Of a DNA stretch of 64,000 nt, positions 47,125 to 57,471 are shown one piece after another. How positions within the stretch are numbered: the stretch's first letter is position 1; every line of letters begins with the position of its first letter. A model generated the notes under the pieces. The model was not told the origin of the DNA. It searched no databases and saw only the letters and a list, made by a program, of their open reading frames with translations. The position numbers and the translations under genes are program-made. Origin of the DNA: Comamonadaceae bacterium G21597-S1 (GTDB lineage: Bacteria > Pseudomonadota > Gammaproteobacteria > Burkholderiales > Burkholderiaceae_C); contig JAPWHR010000017.1 in NCBI GenBank assembly GCA_027214345.1, positions 58,878 to 122,877 on the forward strand. The letters are read 5' to 3'.

Positions 47125-47415
47125 ATGCGCGCTGAACATACCCCCGACCGGATCGACGTCGAACTGCCCCTGGGCGGGCCCGCTCTTCCGGTCGATGTCG
47201 ACCTGTCGAGCGCAGCCGCGCGTGCAGGCGGGCCGGTGGCAACGCCGACGCGGGACGAATTTCGGCCGAGCCTGTCGCAGGTGGCCGCCCAGGCTCCGTC
47301 CTCGCGCGTGCGCTGGCCGGGCCGGTCCCGCTCGGGTTACCACGGAGGCTCGGCCTGGAACTGGATGCGCGACGGCAGCGCCGGTTTCGGCGAACGCAGC
47401 ATCATCGGCCGCTGA
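47125..47415 (+). CDS. Small hypothetical protein
   Basis: A 96-aa frame starting at ATG 47125 behind AAAGGA. The product has no signal peptide or membrane helix and ends with a Gly/Ser/Trp/Arg-rich tail (YHGGSAWNWMRDGSAGFGER). I do not recognise it. It lies between the terminator and the dioxygenase gene, 68 bases before it. The ribosome-binding site and the odd but non-repetitive tail make it credible. GC-driven open frames are common here, so confidence is low. Confidence 0.4.
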   Translation: MRAEHTPDRIDVELPLGGPALPVDVDLSSAAARAGGPVATPTRDEFRPSLSQVAAQAPSSRVRWPGRSRSGYHGGSAWNWMRDGSAGFGERSIIGR

Positions 47416-47483
47416 CCGCTGGTGCCGCGGGTCGTCGCGGCAGGGCGCTGCAAAGAGGCGCAAGTCATCGTACGATTGCCGCC

Positions 47484-48281
<798 letters not shown>

Positions 48282-48347
48282 GCGTTCCGCACGGCGCGCC
48301 GGCACTGGCGGGCGCCGGATCGATCGGCCCGTACGGCCCGCGTCGCG

Positions 48348-49748
48348 TCACCGCGTGGGTGTGATCTGGTCGAGCACCTGGCCCAGCGCCCGCAGCAGCC
48401 CCTGCACCTGGTCGTCCGTGGTGTCCGGGCACACCAGCATCATGTTGTGGAACGGCGTGACCATCACGCCGCGGTTGAGCAGCCCCAGGTGGATCAGGTG
48501 TTCGAGTTCCGCGTCGAGCACGCGGCCGGCTTCGCCGCCGCTGCGTGGAGGCGCAGCACAGAACTGGAACTCGATGCGGGCGCCGACCTGGGTCACGCAC
48601 CAGGGCAGCCGCCGCGCGGCGAACAGCGCGCGCAGGCCCTCGGCCAGCGTGGCCGCCCGTGCCAGCATGCGGGCGTAGGCAGCGTCCGTCATCACCTCGG
48701 TCAGCGCGGCGCGCATCGCGGCCATGGCCAGCATGTTGCCGGTGAGCGTGGTGCCGATGCCACTGTGGCCGGGCGGCGCATCCTGCTTGGCGCGCATGGC
48801 GCGTTCGGCGAGCGGGCCGCTCATGCCGTAGACCGCGCATGGAACGCCGCCGCCGACCGGCTTGCCCAGTACCAGCGCGTCGGGTGCGATGCCGTGCGCG
48901 CGGGCGTATCCGCCCGGTCCGGTGCTGATGGTATGGGTCTCGTCCATCACCAGCATGGCGCCATGGCGCCGGATCAGCTGCTGCGCCGCGCTCCAGTAGC
49001 CGTCCGTGGGCAGCACCATGCCGATATTGGTCATCACCGGTTCGGCCAGCACGCAGGCCACGTCGCCGACGGCCAGTGCTGCCTCGAGCGCCGGCAGATC
49101 GTTGAACTCGACCACCACCGTGTGTTCGCGCAGATCGTGCACCTGGCCGAGCAGGCTGGCGCGTTGCGTCGGCCGGCCGTCGACCAGGTCGACGAACACG
49201 TCGTCGATGGTGCCGTGGTAACAGCCGTTGAACACCAGCAGCTTGTCGCGGCCGGTGGCGGCACGGATCCAGCGCACGATATAGCGGTTGGCGTCGGTCG
49301 CACTCATCGCGAACTGCCAGAACGGCAGGCCGAACCGTGTGGACAGGGCCTCGCCCACCACCGCCGCGTCGGCCGTGGCCAGCATCGTGGTGTAGCCGCG
49401 CGTGGCCTGGCGCTGCAGCGCAGCGGCGACGGGGCCGGGCGCGTGACCGAACATGGCTCCGGTGTCTCCCAGGCAGAAATCCGCCAGCACATGGCCGTCC
49501 GCGTCGGTGACCTGCGCGCCTTGCGCGTGGTCCACGTGCAGGGCGAACGGCGTACCCCAGTCGTTCATCCAGTGCAGCGGCACGCCGAACAGCAGATGCT
49601 GCGCCGTTTGCGTGGCCAGGGCACGGGACCGCGGGTTGCGCTCCGTGTAACGCGCCCGTTCGTGGGCCAGGAAGGCCTGGGCCCGTGGCCAGTCCAGGCC
49701 GGTGCGGCTGTCGTGCGGGTCGTGTGTCGATGTCGTGTGTGCGTGCAT
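48348..49748 (-). CDS. Class III aminotransferase (glutamate-1-semialdehyde aminomutase-like)
   Basis: A 466-aa PLP enzyme of class III. Schiff-base lysine K296 lies in LVLGKPVGGGVP; the PLP-ring Asp motif is MLVMDETHTIS. The pattern YTTMLATADAAVVGEAL and SATDANRYIVRWIRAATGR is close to glutamate-1-semialdehyde 2,1-aminomutase relatives but not the true hemL. The start at 49748 gives a 60-residue N-terminal segment typical of the group. It lies downstream of the MttB-like gene on the same strand (126 bases), so both are probably co-transcribed. Confidence 0.86.
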   Translation of the reverse strand: MHAHTTSTHDPHDSRTGLDWPRAQAFLAHERARYTERNPRSRALATQTAQHLLFGVPLHWMNDWGTPFALHVDHAQGAQVTDADGHVLADFCLGDTGAMFGHAPGPVAAALQRQATRGYTTMLATADAAVVGEALSTRFGLPFWQFAMSATDANRYIVRWIRAATGRDKLLVFNGCYHGTIDDVFVDLVDGRPTQRASLLGQVHDLREHTVVVEFNDLPALEAALAVGDVACVLAEPVMTNIGMVLPTDGYWSAAQQLIRRHGAMLVMDETHTISTGPGGYARAHGIAPDALVLGKPVGGGVPCAVYGMSGPLAERAMRAKQDAPPGHSGIGTTLTGNMLAMAAMRAALTEVMTDAAYARMLARAATLAEGLRALFAARRLPWCVTQVGARIEFQFCAAPPRSGGEAGRVLDAELEHLIHLGLLNRGVMVTPFHNMMLVCPDTTDDQVQGLLRALGQVLDQITPTR

Positions 49749-49874
49749 CGTGCTTCCCCTCTCGTCGTCGAACGCGCCCGCGGGCGGCTCAGCCGGCCGG
49801 CGCGAGGCTTTGCAGACAGGCGCGCAATTGCGCGACCTCCCGGCGGCACACGGGGTCGCGGCCGGCCGCGATCG

Positions 49875-51458
49875 TCAGACGTTCGAATCCGCGAACGACC
49901 CCTTGCGCCGGTTCACGTAGTCCAGTATGGCTTCGTCCGCCGCGACGTCCAGTGCCGGCGCCTCGTATTCGGCCAGTTGTTTCTTGAAGCTGGCGTTGGC
50001 GCGTTGCGCCAGGTCGCGCGATCCTTCGGCCTCCCATTGCTCGAAGCTGTTGTTGTCGGTGATCGGCGAGCGGTAGAACGCGTTTTCGAAATTGGCCTGG
50101 GTATGGGCGCAACCCAGGAAATGCTTGCCCGGGCCGACCTCGCGGATCGCGTCCATGGCCTGCCCGTTTTCCGACATGTCGACGCCGGCCAGCAGCGTGT
50201 GCATCATGCCGGCCTGGTCGGCGTCCATGACGAATTTCTCGTAACCCATGGACAGGCCGCCCTCGAGCCAGCCCGCGGTGTGCAGCACGAAGTTGACGCC
50301 GCCCAGGCAGGTCGGCAGCAAGGTGTTGGCCGACTCGGAGGCCGCCTGCGCATCGGCGATCTTGGAGCCGCACAGGCCGCCACCGGAGCGGAACGGCACG
50401 CCCAGGCGCCGCGCCAGCGCCGCCATCACGTACAGCACCAGGGCCGGCTCCGGCGTGCCGAAGGTCGGGGCGCCGGACTGCATCGAGATGCTGGAGGCGA
50501 AACTGCCCAGCACCACCGGTGCACCCGGGTTGCACAGCTGCACGAAGGCCATGCCCGCCAGCGCCTCGGCCAGCGTCTGGGCGCAGGTGCCGGCCACCGT
50601 GACCGGCGACATCGCGCCGGCCAGGATGAACGGTGTGATGATGGTGGCCTGGTTGTTGCGCGCATAGACCTTGGCCGCGCCGAGCATGGTCTCGTCGAAG
50701 GTCATCGGCGAGTTGGCGTTGATCAGGTTGATGATCACGGTGCGCGGCTTGCCGGTGAGCGGATCGAGGTAGTTGTCGCCGAACAGCAATTTGGCCATCT
50801 CGACCGTGTCCTGGGCCCGTTCGGGATGCGTCACCGAACCCATGAACGGTTTGTCGCTGTATTTCATGTGGCTGTAGACCATGTCGAAATGGCGCTTGTT
50901 AACCGGCAGGTCGACCGGCTCGCAGATGGTGCCGCCCGAATGGTGCATCGACGGTGCCATGTAGGCCAGCTTGACGAAGTTGCGGAAGTCCTCGATGGTG
51001 GCGTAGCGCCGTCCCTGGTCGAGGTCGCGCACGAAGGGCGAGCCGTAGGCCGGCGCAAACACCGTGTTCTTGCCGCCGATGACGACGCTGCGCGCCGGGT
51101 TGCGCGCATGCTGGGTGAACTCGCGCGGCGCGGTGGCCTGCACCAGCTTGCGGGCCAGGCCGGACGGGAACCGCACCCGTTCACCCTTGACGTCGGCGCC
51201 GGCCGCGCGGAACAGTTCCAGCGCCTCCGGGTCGTCGCGGAAATCGATGCCGGTCTCTTCCAGGATGATGTCGGCATTGCGTTCGATGGTCTGCAGGCCT
51301 TCCTCGTCCAGTACCTCGTAATAAGGAATGCGGCGGGTGATGTAGGGCACCGACTGGCTGCTGCGTGCGCTGCGTGCGGCCCGCTTGGCCTCGCGTCCGC
51401 CACCGGCGCGCCGACCGCGGGGGGCTGAGTCCGCGCCTTGTACCAATGCCTCGTCCAT
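49875..51458 (-). CDS. MttB-family (trimethylamine/betaine) methyltransferase, non-pyrrolysine
   Basis: A 527-aa corrinoid-dependent methyltransferase of the MttB superfamily. It has the TIM-barrel family blocks GTICEPVDLPVNKRHFDM, DKPFMGSVTHPERAQDT, NANSPMTFDETMLGAAKVYA and TDNNSFEQWEAEGS. The frame has no in-frame amber codon, so there is no pyrrolysine. This matches the MtgB-type subgroup, which demethylates glycine betaine or similar quaternary amines. The N-terminal 45 residues are Arg/Ala-rich and may be disordered. ATG 51458 follows CGGAGC. No corrinoid protein gene is next to it. The divergent folD supports methyl transfer into the folate pool. Confidence 0.87.
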   Translation of the reverse strand: MDEALVQGADSAPRGRRAGGGREAKRAARSARSSQSVPYITRRIPYYEVLDEEGLQTIERNADIILEETGIDFRDDPEALELFRAAGADVKGERVRFPSGLARKLVQATAPREFTQHARNPARSVVIGGKNTVFAPAYGSPFVRDLDQGRRYATIEDFRNFVKLAYMAPSMHHSGGTICEPVDLPVNKRHFDMVYSHMKYSDKPFMGSVTHPERAQDTVEMAKLLFGDNYLDPLTGKPRTVIINLINANSPMTFDETMLGAAKVYARNNQATIITPFILAGAMSPVTVAGTCAQTLAEALAGMAFVQLCNPGAPVVLGSFASSISMQSGAPTFGTPEPALVLYVMAALARRLGVPFRSGGGLCGSKIADAQAASESANTLLPTCLGGVNFVLHTAGWLEGGLSMGYEKFVMDADQAGMMHTLLAGVDMSENGQAMDAIREVGPGKHFLGCAHTQANFENAFYRSPITDNNSFEQWEAEGSRDLAQRANASFKKQLAEYEAPALDVAADEAILDYVNRRKGSFADSNV

Positions 51459-51752
51459 GCTGCTGCTCCGAAATGGGGTGGTCGTGGGCGGGATGCCCAT
51501 CGAGCCGAGAGTATGGTCAAGCGTGGCCGGATCGCTGATCCTTTTGCGACGCTGTCTGGCATGCCCACGTCAAGGCGTCGACCTCCATCGACGCCGTCAC
51601 GGCTCCATGGTCTCCCGGCATGCTGGCCGCGACCGGTTTGTCGCGGCCAGGCCAGTGTTCGTCGCTTGCCATTCAAGCCGATGGCGGCGGCGCACCTAGT
51701 ATTCGCGCGGCGACGGAATCTTCGTTCCGGCAATAAACGACTGGGGAAAAGC

Positions 51753-52604
51753 ATGGTTGCAAAAGTGATCGACGGCCATGCCGTCGCCAGGCAGGTGCGC
51801 GAAGAGTGCCGCCTGCAGACGCAGGCCTTGAAGGCGCGGGGTGTGGTGCCGGGGCTGGCGGTCATCATCGTCGGCGACGATCCGGCCTCCAAGGTCTATG
51901 TCGCCAACAAGGTCAAGGCCTGTAACGAGGTCGGCCTGAAATCCACGGTCTATGCGTTTGCCGCCGATACGCCGGACGCCGTGGTCGAGGCCGAGATCCT
52001 GCGCCTCAATGCCGACCCGCTGGTGCACGGCATCCTGGTGCAACTGCCGCTGCCGAAACACTTCGACGGCAAGCGCGTATTGGCCGCGATCTCCAGCGAC
52101 AAGGACGTCGACGGATTCCATCTCTACAACGTCGGCAGCCTGGTGCAGGGCGAGACCTTGTTCCCGCCCTGCACGCCGTTCGGCGTGCAGAAGATGCTGG
52201 AGTTCGAGAACATCCCGGTCGAGGGCCAGAACGTCGTGGTCGTGGGCGCGAGCAACATCGTCGGCAAGCCGATGGCGCTGATGCTGATGCAGAAGGATGC
52301 CACCGTCGTCATCTGCCACGCCAAGACCCGGGACCTGGCGCAGTTCACGATACTGGCCGACATCCTCGTCGTGGCCGCCGGTCGGCCCAACCTGATCGTG
52401 CCGCAGATGGTGCGCACCGGCGCGGTCGTCATCGACGTCGGCATCAACCGCCTGCCCAGCGGCAAGCTGGTCGGCGACGTGGACTTCGAAGGCGTGCGCC
52501 AGAAGGCCTCGTACATCTCTCCGGTGCCCGGCGGCGTGGGGCCGATGACGGTGACGATGCTGGTGCACAACACGGTGCAGTCGGCCGTGCGCATGGCGGG
52601 CTGA
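51753..52604 (+). CDS. folD: Methylenetetrahydrofolate dehydrogenase/cyclohydrolase
   Basis: A 283-aa bifunctional FolD converting 5,10-methylene-THF to 10-formyl-THF. The active-site lysine motif is SKVYVANKVKACNEVG; QLPLPKHFD, DVDGFH and GASNIVGKPMALML are the other family signatures, and SPVPGGVGPMTVTML is near the end. The ATG at 51753 follows GGGGAA. It is divergent from the MttB-like gene with 294 bases between. This suggests a second, pathway-linked FolD that oxidises methyl-derived C1 units rather than the housekeeping copy; that point is inference. Confidence 0.93.
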   Translation: MVAKVIDGHAVARQVREECRLQTQALKARGVVPGLAVIIVGDDPASKVYVANKVKACNEVGLKSTVYAFAADTPDAVVEAEILRLNADPLVHGILVQLPLPKHFDGKRVLAAISSDKDVDGFHLYNVGSLVQGETLFPPCTPFGVQKMLEFENIPVEGQNVVVVGASNIVGKPMALMLMQKDATVVICHAKTRDLAQFTILADILVVAAGRPNLIVPQMVRTGAVVIDVGINRLPSGKLVGDVDFEGVRQKASYISPVPGGVGPMTVTMLVHNTVQSAVRMAG

Positions 52605-52653
52605 CCGGGCGCGGTGGCCGCAGCGGCTGGTCGGTGCGGTACCCGGCCCCTGC

Positions 52654-53175
52654 CTACAACGGTTGCCGCTGCGCGTCGCGCAGGCCGGTCAGCAGCAGTT
52701 CCCCGTCGGCCGCCACGCGAAACTCGCCGTACCGCGCGGCTTCGTACCGTTTGGCCGTGCCCTCCTGGAAGAAGAAGGCATTGGTCGCGAACTGGATCCG
52801 ATCATTGCGGACCCGGTAACGCAGCAGGATCTCGCCGCTGCCGACGGCCGTCGTGCCATGCAGACGCCGGAAGGTGGCGACGGCATGGGTATCCTGTGTT
52901 GCCACGATGTGCCCGTCCGAAGTCGGGAGACCCCTGTGCGTGGTCGGTCCCGCGCCGCTCGGTTGCGTCGCTGCACGCAAGGCGGCTGCAGCTTCGTTTG
53001 CCATCGTGTATCGCAGTGTCATGTAGTCGCCCTGCATCAGCGAGCGCGGGTCGACCGGCGCGAGTTCCAGCAAGACGACCCGTCCGCTGGCCAGCTGGCG
53101 CTCCTTGGAGACGATGGAGACCGTGACCAGCGCGAGTACCGCCAGCGCCCAGACCAGCGCAATGACGCTACGCAT
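52654..53175 (-). CDS. GDYXXLXY domain-containing protein
   Basis: A 173-aa protein with one N-terminal membrane helix (IALVWALAVLALVTVSIV) and the name-giving motif GDYMTLRY near residue 47. It is the third gene of a conserved trio with DUF2157 and DUF4401 membrane proteins. Function unknown; it is probably anchored in the inner membrane with most of the protein outside. The start at 53175 overlaps the preceding gene by 8 bases. Confidence 0.85.
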   Translation of the reverse strand: MRSVIALVWALAVLALVTVSIVSKERQLASGRVVLLELAPVDPRSLMQGDYMTLRYTMANEAAAALRAATQPSGAGPTTHRGLPTSDGHIVATQDTHAVATFRRLHGTTAVGSGEILLRYRVRNDRIQFATNAFFFQEGTAKRYEAARYGEFRVAADGELLLTGLRDAQRQPL

Positions 53176-54244
53176 CGGATCGCTCCTTTGGCAGGACCTG
53201 GTTGAGTAAAAGCCAGCGGATGCCCAGCAATACGGCACCGGTCGCCAGCAACACGCCCGACTTGTGGAGCAGCGTCACCTCGAGGAGATAGTAATAACCG
53301 GATACATAGATCGCCAGCGACGCGATACCCAGGCCGACCAGCAGGCGGTTCCCGTTGGAGAAACCCAGCAACACGACCAGCAGGCCGGCCAGGATGCCGG
53401 GTGCCTTGAAGGATGCGATGCAGACCATCAGGACAGCGCCCATGGCCAGCTGTGTCCGGCGCGCGGATGGCCTCCATCCGGCCCGGGTCAACAAGATGGC
53501 TGCGGTCACGATCAGTGCCGCCGCGGTGAGCGCCGGTTCCGCCCAGGGCCATAGTTCGATGTCCGTGCGCACGCCGAAGACCGATACCAGCGGATGCGCA
53601 AACAGCGACTCGCCCGCGATCTGCAGGAACGATGCCGTAAGGCCATACGCCACCGGCGCCGCGACGGCAAGGCGTGCGCCGGATCGCGCCTCGTTGAGCC
53701 ACAACGTGGTGACGCTCGCGGCGATGACGCCGGTCGCGACGAAAGCGACCCCGGTGGCAAAACACGCATACGTGAATGCCATGGCGGCGGCGTAGGCCGA
53801 CAGGCTGCGATGGACGGTGTTGGGCATCACGACCATCAGTACGACTTGCAGGGCGGCCGTCCACCAGAACGGCCGGGCAGTCATGGGGTGGTCATCGAAC
53901 AGCGTGAACAGCCCGAACAGGACCAGAAACTGCCCGGCCAGGCTGACGGTCAGCGCAAACATCGCCGAGAAGTCGTTCTGGCGCACCGTACGGAACAGGA
54001 TGCAGGCGGCCAGCAGGAGCAGGCCGCCGGTCGTCATCGAAGCCGTCGTGCTCTCGAAGAGGACATTGAAAACGGCGGCGACGAATCCCAGCAGACAGGT
54101 GGCGGCAATCAGTCCGGCGACGGCGACCATCACGCGCACGTACCAAGGCGTGCGGGGCTCCTGTGTCCATGCAGGCATGTTGCCCGTGGTCAGGCCCGCG
54201 GCGTGGAGCCGCGACCAGAGAGCGTCGGCGCGCGGCTGGCTCAT
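53168..54244 (-). CDS. DUF4401 membrane protein
   Basis: A 358-aa inner-membrane protein with about nine to ten predicted helices. It belongs with DUF2157 and GDYXXLXY proteins in a conserved trio of unknown function. The ATG at 54244 overlaps the DUF2157 stop by four bases, and its own end overlaps the GDYXXLXY start, so the three are translationally coupled. The frame remains open far upstream, but that part is antisense or out of family. Confidence 0.82.
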   Translation of the reverse strand: MSQPRADALWSRLHAAGLTTGNMPAWTQEPRTPWYVRVMVAVAGLIAATCLLGFVAAVFNVLFESTTASMTTGGLLLLAACILFRTVRQNDFSAMFALTVSLAGQFLVLFGLFTLFDDHPMTARPFWWTAALQVVLMVVMPNTVHRSLSAYAAAMAFTYACFATGVAFVATGVIAASVTTLWLNEARSGARLAVAAPVAYGLTASFLQIAGESLFAHPLVSVFGVRTDIELWPWAEPALTAAALIVTAAILLTRAGWRPSARRTQLAMGAVLMVCIASFKAPGILAGLLVVLLGFSNGNRLLVGLGIASLAIYVSGYYYLLEVTLLHKSGVLLATGAVLLGIRWLLLNQVLPKERSDA

Positions 54245-55203
54245 GGTTGTTCTTCGCGCGCGAGCTGCTGCAACCAGCGGCCGAACACCACGCCCAAGGC
54301 GATCACGGCGGCTGCGATCATCAGGTAGCCCAGTGCCGCGCCGCGCCCGCGCACGAGCTGGTTGGCGAGCAAGGACGCGATCACGACGATGACCGAAAGA
54401 CAGGCCCCGGTCAACACGAAGAGGTCGCGTTGCCGCACCCGATACTGCCGGTAGACCGCTGCGAGCCAGATCCCGTAGGCGGGCAGCGTCACGGCACTCG
54501 ACCAGCGCCATTCGAAGATCGCGAGCAGGGCCAGCATCGTGATGGTGATGCCGCTGGCCGCGGCAAGCAGGCGGGCCGCCCAGCGCACGCGGATCCAGGC
54601 GAAGTGCGGCGCTGCGACTTCCCAGGCCAGCAGCGCCAGCGTATTGAAGCCGAACAGCAGCCACATCTGGCGTTCGACACCGATGAGTACGCCGAACAGG
54701 CCGGGAAATATCTGGAAATATAGAACGATGGCGACGTTCGCAACCACCATCCACAACATCCACAAGCCGGCGAAACGCCCGATCAGCACCCAGGGCGCCA
54801 TCAATGCCGCCCAGTTGGCGAACAACTCCCAGGTGTCGGCGCCGGTCTGGTAGGTCTGGCCAAACAAGGCGAGCAGGGCTCCGAGCAGAATGGCAGCGAC
54901 CAGCAAGCAGGCCTTGCCCGCCGCTGCGTTCGCCCCCCATCGCACGTATCCGGCCACCGCCACGAGGATCAGGGCTGAGACCAGCGCAAATCGGGGGATC
55001 TTGCCGAGATCGTTCCAGTTGTATGCGATGAAGAAGACGGCTGCCGCCGCCAAAGCCAGCGCACCTGACCACAACAACAACCGATCCAGGAAATGGCGCC
55101 AGGCCCGCGCGTCCGGCGTGACACCGGCCATCGCCAGTGCGGCCCGCGCATCGGTGACTGCGCCGGCCCCGGACCATGCCAGGATGTCGTGGCGATCGCT
55201 CAA
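54241..55203 (-). CDS. DUF2157 membrane protein
   Basis: A 320-aa inner-membrane protein: a short cytoplasmic N terminus of about 40 residues, then about eight to nine helices. The FFIAYNWNDLGKIPRFALV block is typical of DUF2157. The start is a TTG at 55203 behind a strong AGGGGG site; no ATG at the right place was found. It is the first gene of the trio and divergent from the response regulator at 55350. Confidence 0.83.
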   Translation of the reverse strand: MSDRHDILAWSGAGAVTDARAALAMAGVTPDARAWRHFLDRLLLWSGALALAAAAVFFIAYNWNDLGKIPRFALVSALILVAVAGYVRWGANAAAGKACLLVAAILLGALLALFGQTYQTGADTWELFANWAALMAPWVLIGRFAGLWMLWMVVANVAIVLYFQIFPGLFGVLIGVERQMWLLFGFNTLALLAWEVAAPHFAWIRVRWAARLLAAASGITITMLALLAIFEWRWSSAVTLPAYGIWLAAVYRQYRVRQRDLFVLTGACLSVIVVIASLLANQLVRGRGAALGYLMIAAAVIALGVVFGRWLQQLAREEQP

Positions 55204-55349
55204 ACGTTTCCCCCTGCTGACGGATCGATCGGCCCGTTGTGCGGCCGGTGTGCCGCGCAGTGTAATGCTGTCCGTGCGGCGTCGACACGGCGCCGCGCGG
55301 CACGCCCGAGCGCCCGAACCGCGTGTGAAATGCCCGGATAATTCCGGTC

Positions 55350-56054
55350 ATGGCGCATCTGTTGATTGTGGAAGACGATGAACTGCTGCGCGACGCGCTG
55401 GGCAGCCTGCTGGGACAGGCCGGGCACCAGGTGAGCATGGCTCCGGATGGTGAATCGGCGTTGGCCGAACTGGCCGATGGCCGGTTCGAAGGCGTGGTGC
55501 TGGACCTGGGCCTGCCACGGATCGATGGGCTGACGGTGCTGCAACGCCTGCGCGTGCAACTTCCCACGCTGCCGGTGTTGATACTCACCGCCCGCGACGG
55601 TGTCGAGGACCGGGTGGCCGGGCTCAACGCCGGGGCGGATGACTATCTCACCAAACCCTTCAACGGCGACGAACTGAAGGCGCGCCTGCAGTCCATGTTG
55701 CGCCGCTCCAAGCTGCCGGCATTCGGCCAGGCCGACACATCGGTCGGAAAGGACCGGCAGCCGTTGCTGCGGGTCGACACCGACGTACCCCGCGCCTGGC
55801 TGCAGGACGACATGGTCGAACTCACGCAGCGCGAATGGGAGTTGCTGGCGCTGCTGTTCCGGCGCCAGGGTCAGGTCGTCAGCCGGGAGGACGTGTTCGC
55901 GGCCTGGCAGTCCGGTGCCGGCGAGGCCGGGGCCATGGCCTCCAATGCGCTGGAGGTGTATGTGCATCGCTTGCGCCGCAAGCTGGCCCATCCCGCACTG
56001 CACATCCGCAATATCCGCGGGCTGGGCTACATGATGGAACTCGGCGCGCGCTGA
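55350..56054 (+). CDS. OmpR-family response regulator (QseB/TctD-like)
   Basis: A 234-aa response regulator. The receiver domain has E8/D9/D10, phospho-acceptor D52 (VVLDLGLPRIDG) and the K of LTKPFNGDE. The DNA-binding domain has LTQREWELLALLFRRQGQVV and ALEVYVHRLRRKL. The linker between them is longer than usual (about 135-150). It precedes its sensor kinase by 13 bases. Location next to the sugar transporter (convergent) hints at carbohydrate or carboxylate control, but the target is unknown. Confidence 0.9.
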   Translation: MAHLLIVEDDELLRDALGSLLGQAGHQVSMAPDGESALAELADGRFEGVVLDLGLPRIDGLTVLQRLRVQLPTLPVLILTARDGVEDRVAGLNAGADDYLTKPFNGDELKARLQSMLRRSKLPAFGQADTSVGKDRQPLLRVDTDVPRAWLQDDMVELTQREWELLALLFRRQGQVVSREDVFAAWQSGAGEAGAMASNALEVYVHRLRRKLAHPALHIRNIRGLGYMMELGAR

Positions 56055-56067
56055 GTCGGGCACGGCC

Positions 56068-57462
56068 ATGCACCAGCCCGCCAGCCTGTCCCTGCGACGC
56101 CAGTTGCTGTTGTGGCTTTTGCTGCCCCAACTGGTGTTGTGGGCCGGCGGTGGTGTGCTGGCGTATCGCATCGCGCTCAGTTATGCCGAGAAGGCGATCG
56201 ACCAGTCGCTGACGCAGTCGGTGCGAGCGCTGGCGCGCCAGGTCAAGCCGATCGGCTCGGGGCTGCTGGTCGACTTCCCGCGGGCCGCCCAGGACGTGTT
56301 GGAGCAGGACCCGAAGGACAAGCTGAGCTACATGGTGTCGTCGCCGCCCGGTCGCTTCCTGCTGGGCAACCAGCAGTTGCCGCAGCCCGGCGCGGAACCG
56401 CCGCCGCCCGGCGAGCCCGTGTTGTACCGCGCGCTGGTGGACGGCAAGCCGCAGCGCATCGTCGCGCTGGACCTGGGTTATGGCGAGGCCGATGCGCCGC
56501 AGACGCTGCGGGTGCAGGTCGGCAAGAGTCTGGCGGTGCAGCAGCAGATCGCCCGCGAACTGGTGGCCGACATGCTGGCGCCGCTGCTCGCGCTGGGGCT
56601 GTTGCTGAGCCTGCTGGTCTATGGGGGCGTGCGACGCGGTCTGGCGCCGCTGACCCGGCTGACGGCCCAGCTCGAGCATCGCTCGGTCAACGCCTTGTCG
56701 CCGATCGGCATGACGCAGGCGCCGAGCGAAGTGCATGCGCTGGTGCAGGCGGTCAATGGCCTGCTGGGCGAGGTGGCGCGCAGCGTGCACCAGGAAAAAC
56801 GCTTCATCAACGATGCCGCGCACCAGTTGCGCACGCCGCTGGCGGGCCTGATCAGCCAGGTCGAGCTGGCCCAGGACGAGGCCGGCGACCCGCAGTTGCG
56901 CCAGCGCCTGGGCAAGGTGCTGACCGGCGCCGAACGCAGCGCCCATCTGGTGCACCAGCTGTTGACGCTGGCGCGCAGCGAGAGCCCGGTGCGGCTGCAG
57001 GCGCTTGATCTCGCCGCATTGGCCCGTGACGTGGCGCGCGAGTGGACGCCGCGCGCGATCGCGGCCGGGCTGGACCTGGGATTCGAGGGCGAGCAGCATG
57101 TGCACATCGAAGGTGATGCGCTGCAGTTGCGCGAAGCCATGGGCAACCTGATCGACAACGCCGTGCGGTACGCCGGCACGGGCTGCACGCTGACGATCCG
57201 CCTCGCGCGTTCGGGCCGTACGGCGCAGCTGGTGTTCGAGGACAACGGCCCCGGCCTGAGCGCCGACGATCTGACCCATGTGTTCCAGCGCTTCTGGCGC
57301 GCCAGCACCCAGCCCGGTGGCTGCGGCCTGGGGCTGGCGATCGTGCGCGAGATCGCGCACCGCCACGGGGGGCAGGCGCGGGTGCAGGCGGTGGTGCCGC
57401 AGGGCCTGCGTGTCGAGATCGTGTTGCCGGTCGCGGACGGCCCGCCACAGGCTCCGCCATGA
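56068..57462 (+). CDS. Sensor histidine kinase (TctE/QseC-like)
   Basis: A 464-aa inner-membrane kinase. A TM helix at about 13-33 and a second at about 170-190 frame a periplasmic sensor of the 2CSK type. A HAMP-like linker follows. The phospho-acceptor H252 is in NDAAHQLRTPLAG; the ATPase domain has the N box (REAMGNLIDNAVRYA), the G1 box (VFEDNGPGL) and the G2 box (GGCGLGLAIV). It partners the response regulator just upstream. TctE-type sensors often respond to tricarboxylates or related small molecules. Confidence 0.9.
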   Translation: MHQPASLSLRRQLLLWLLLPQLVLWAGGGVLAYRIALSYAEKAIDQSLTQSVRALARQVKPIGSGLLVDFPRAAQDVLEQDPKDKLSYMVSSPPGRFLLGNQQLPQPGAEPPPPGEPVLYRALVDGKPQRIVALDLGYGEADAPQTLRVQVGKSLAVQQQIARELVADMLAPLLALGLLLSLLVYGGVRRGLAPLTRLTAQLEHRSVNALSPIGMTQAPSEVHALVQAVNGLLGEVARSVHQEKRFINDAAHQLRTPLAGLISQVELAQDEAGDPQLRQRLGKVLTGAERSAHLVHQLLTLARSESPVRLQALDLAALARDVAREWTPRAIAAGLDLGFEGEQHVHIEGDALQLREAMGNLIDNAVRYAGTGCTLTIRLARSGRTAQLVFEDNGPGLSADDLTHVFQRFWRASTQPGGCGLGLAIVREIAHRHGGQARVQAVVPQGLRVEIVLPVADGPPQAPP

Positions 57463-57471
57463 ACGGGCACG

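Noticed and set aside
49875..51458. Pyrrolysine-containing trimethylamine methyltransferase
   Set aside because: The frame is open without an internal TAG, and no pyrrolysine genes are seen.
51459..51752. Cobalamin or SAM riboswitch between the MttB-like gene and folD
   Set aside because: I looked because corrinoid chemistry is involved, but no conserved riboswitch core could be recognised by eye.
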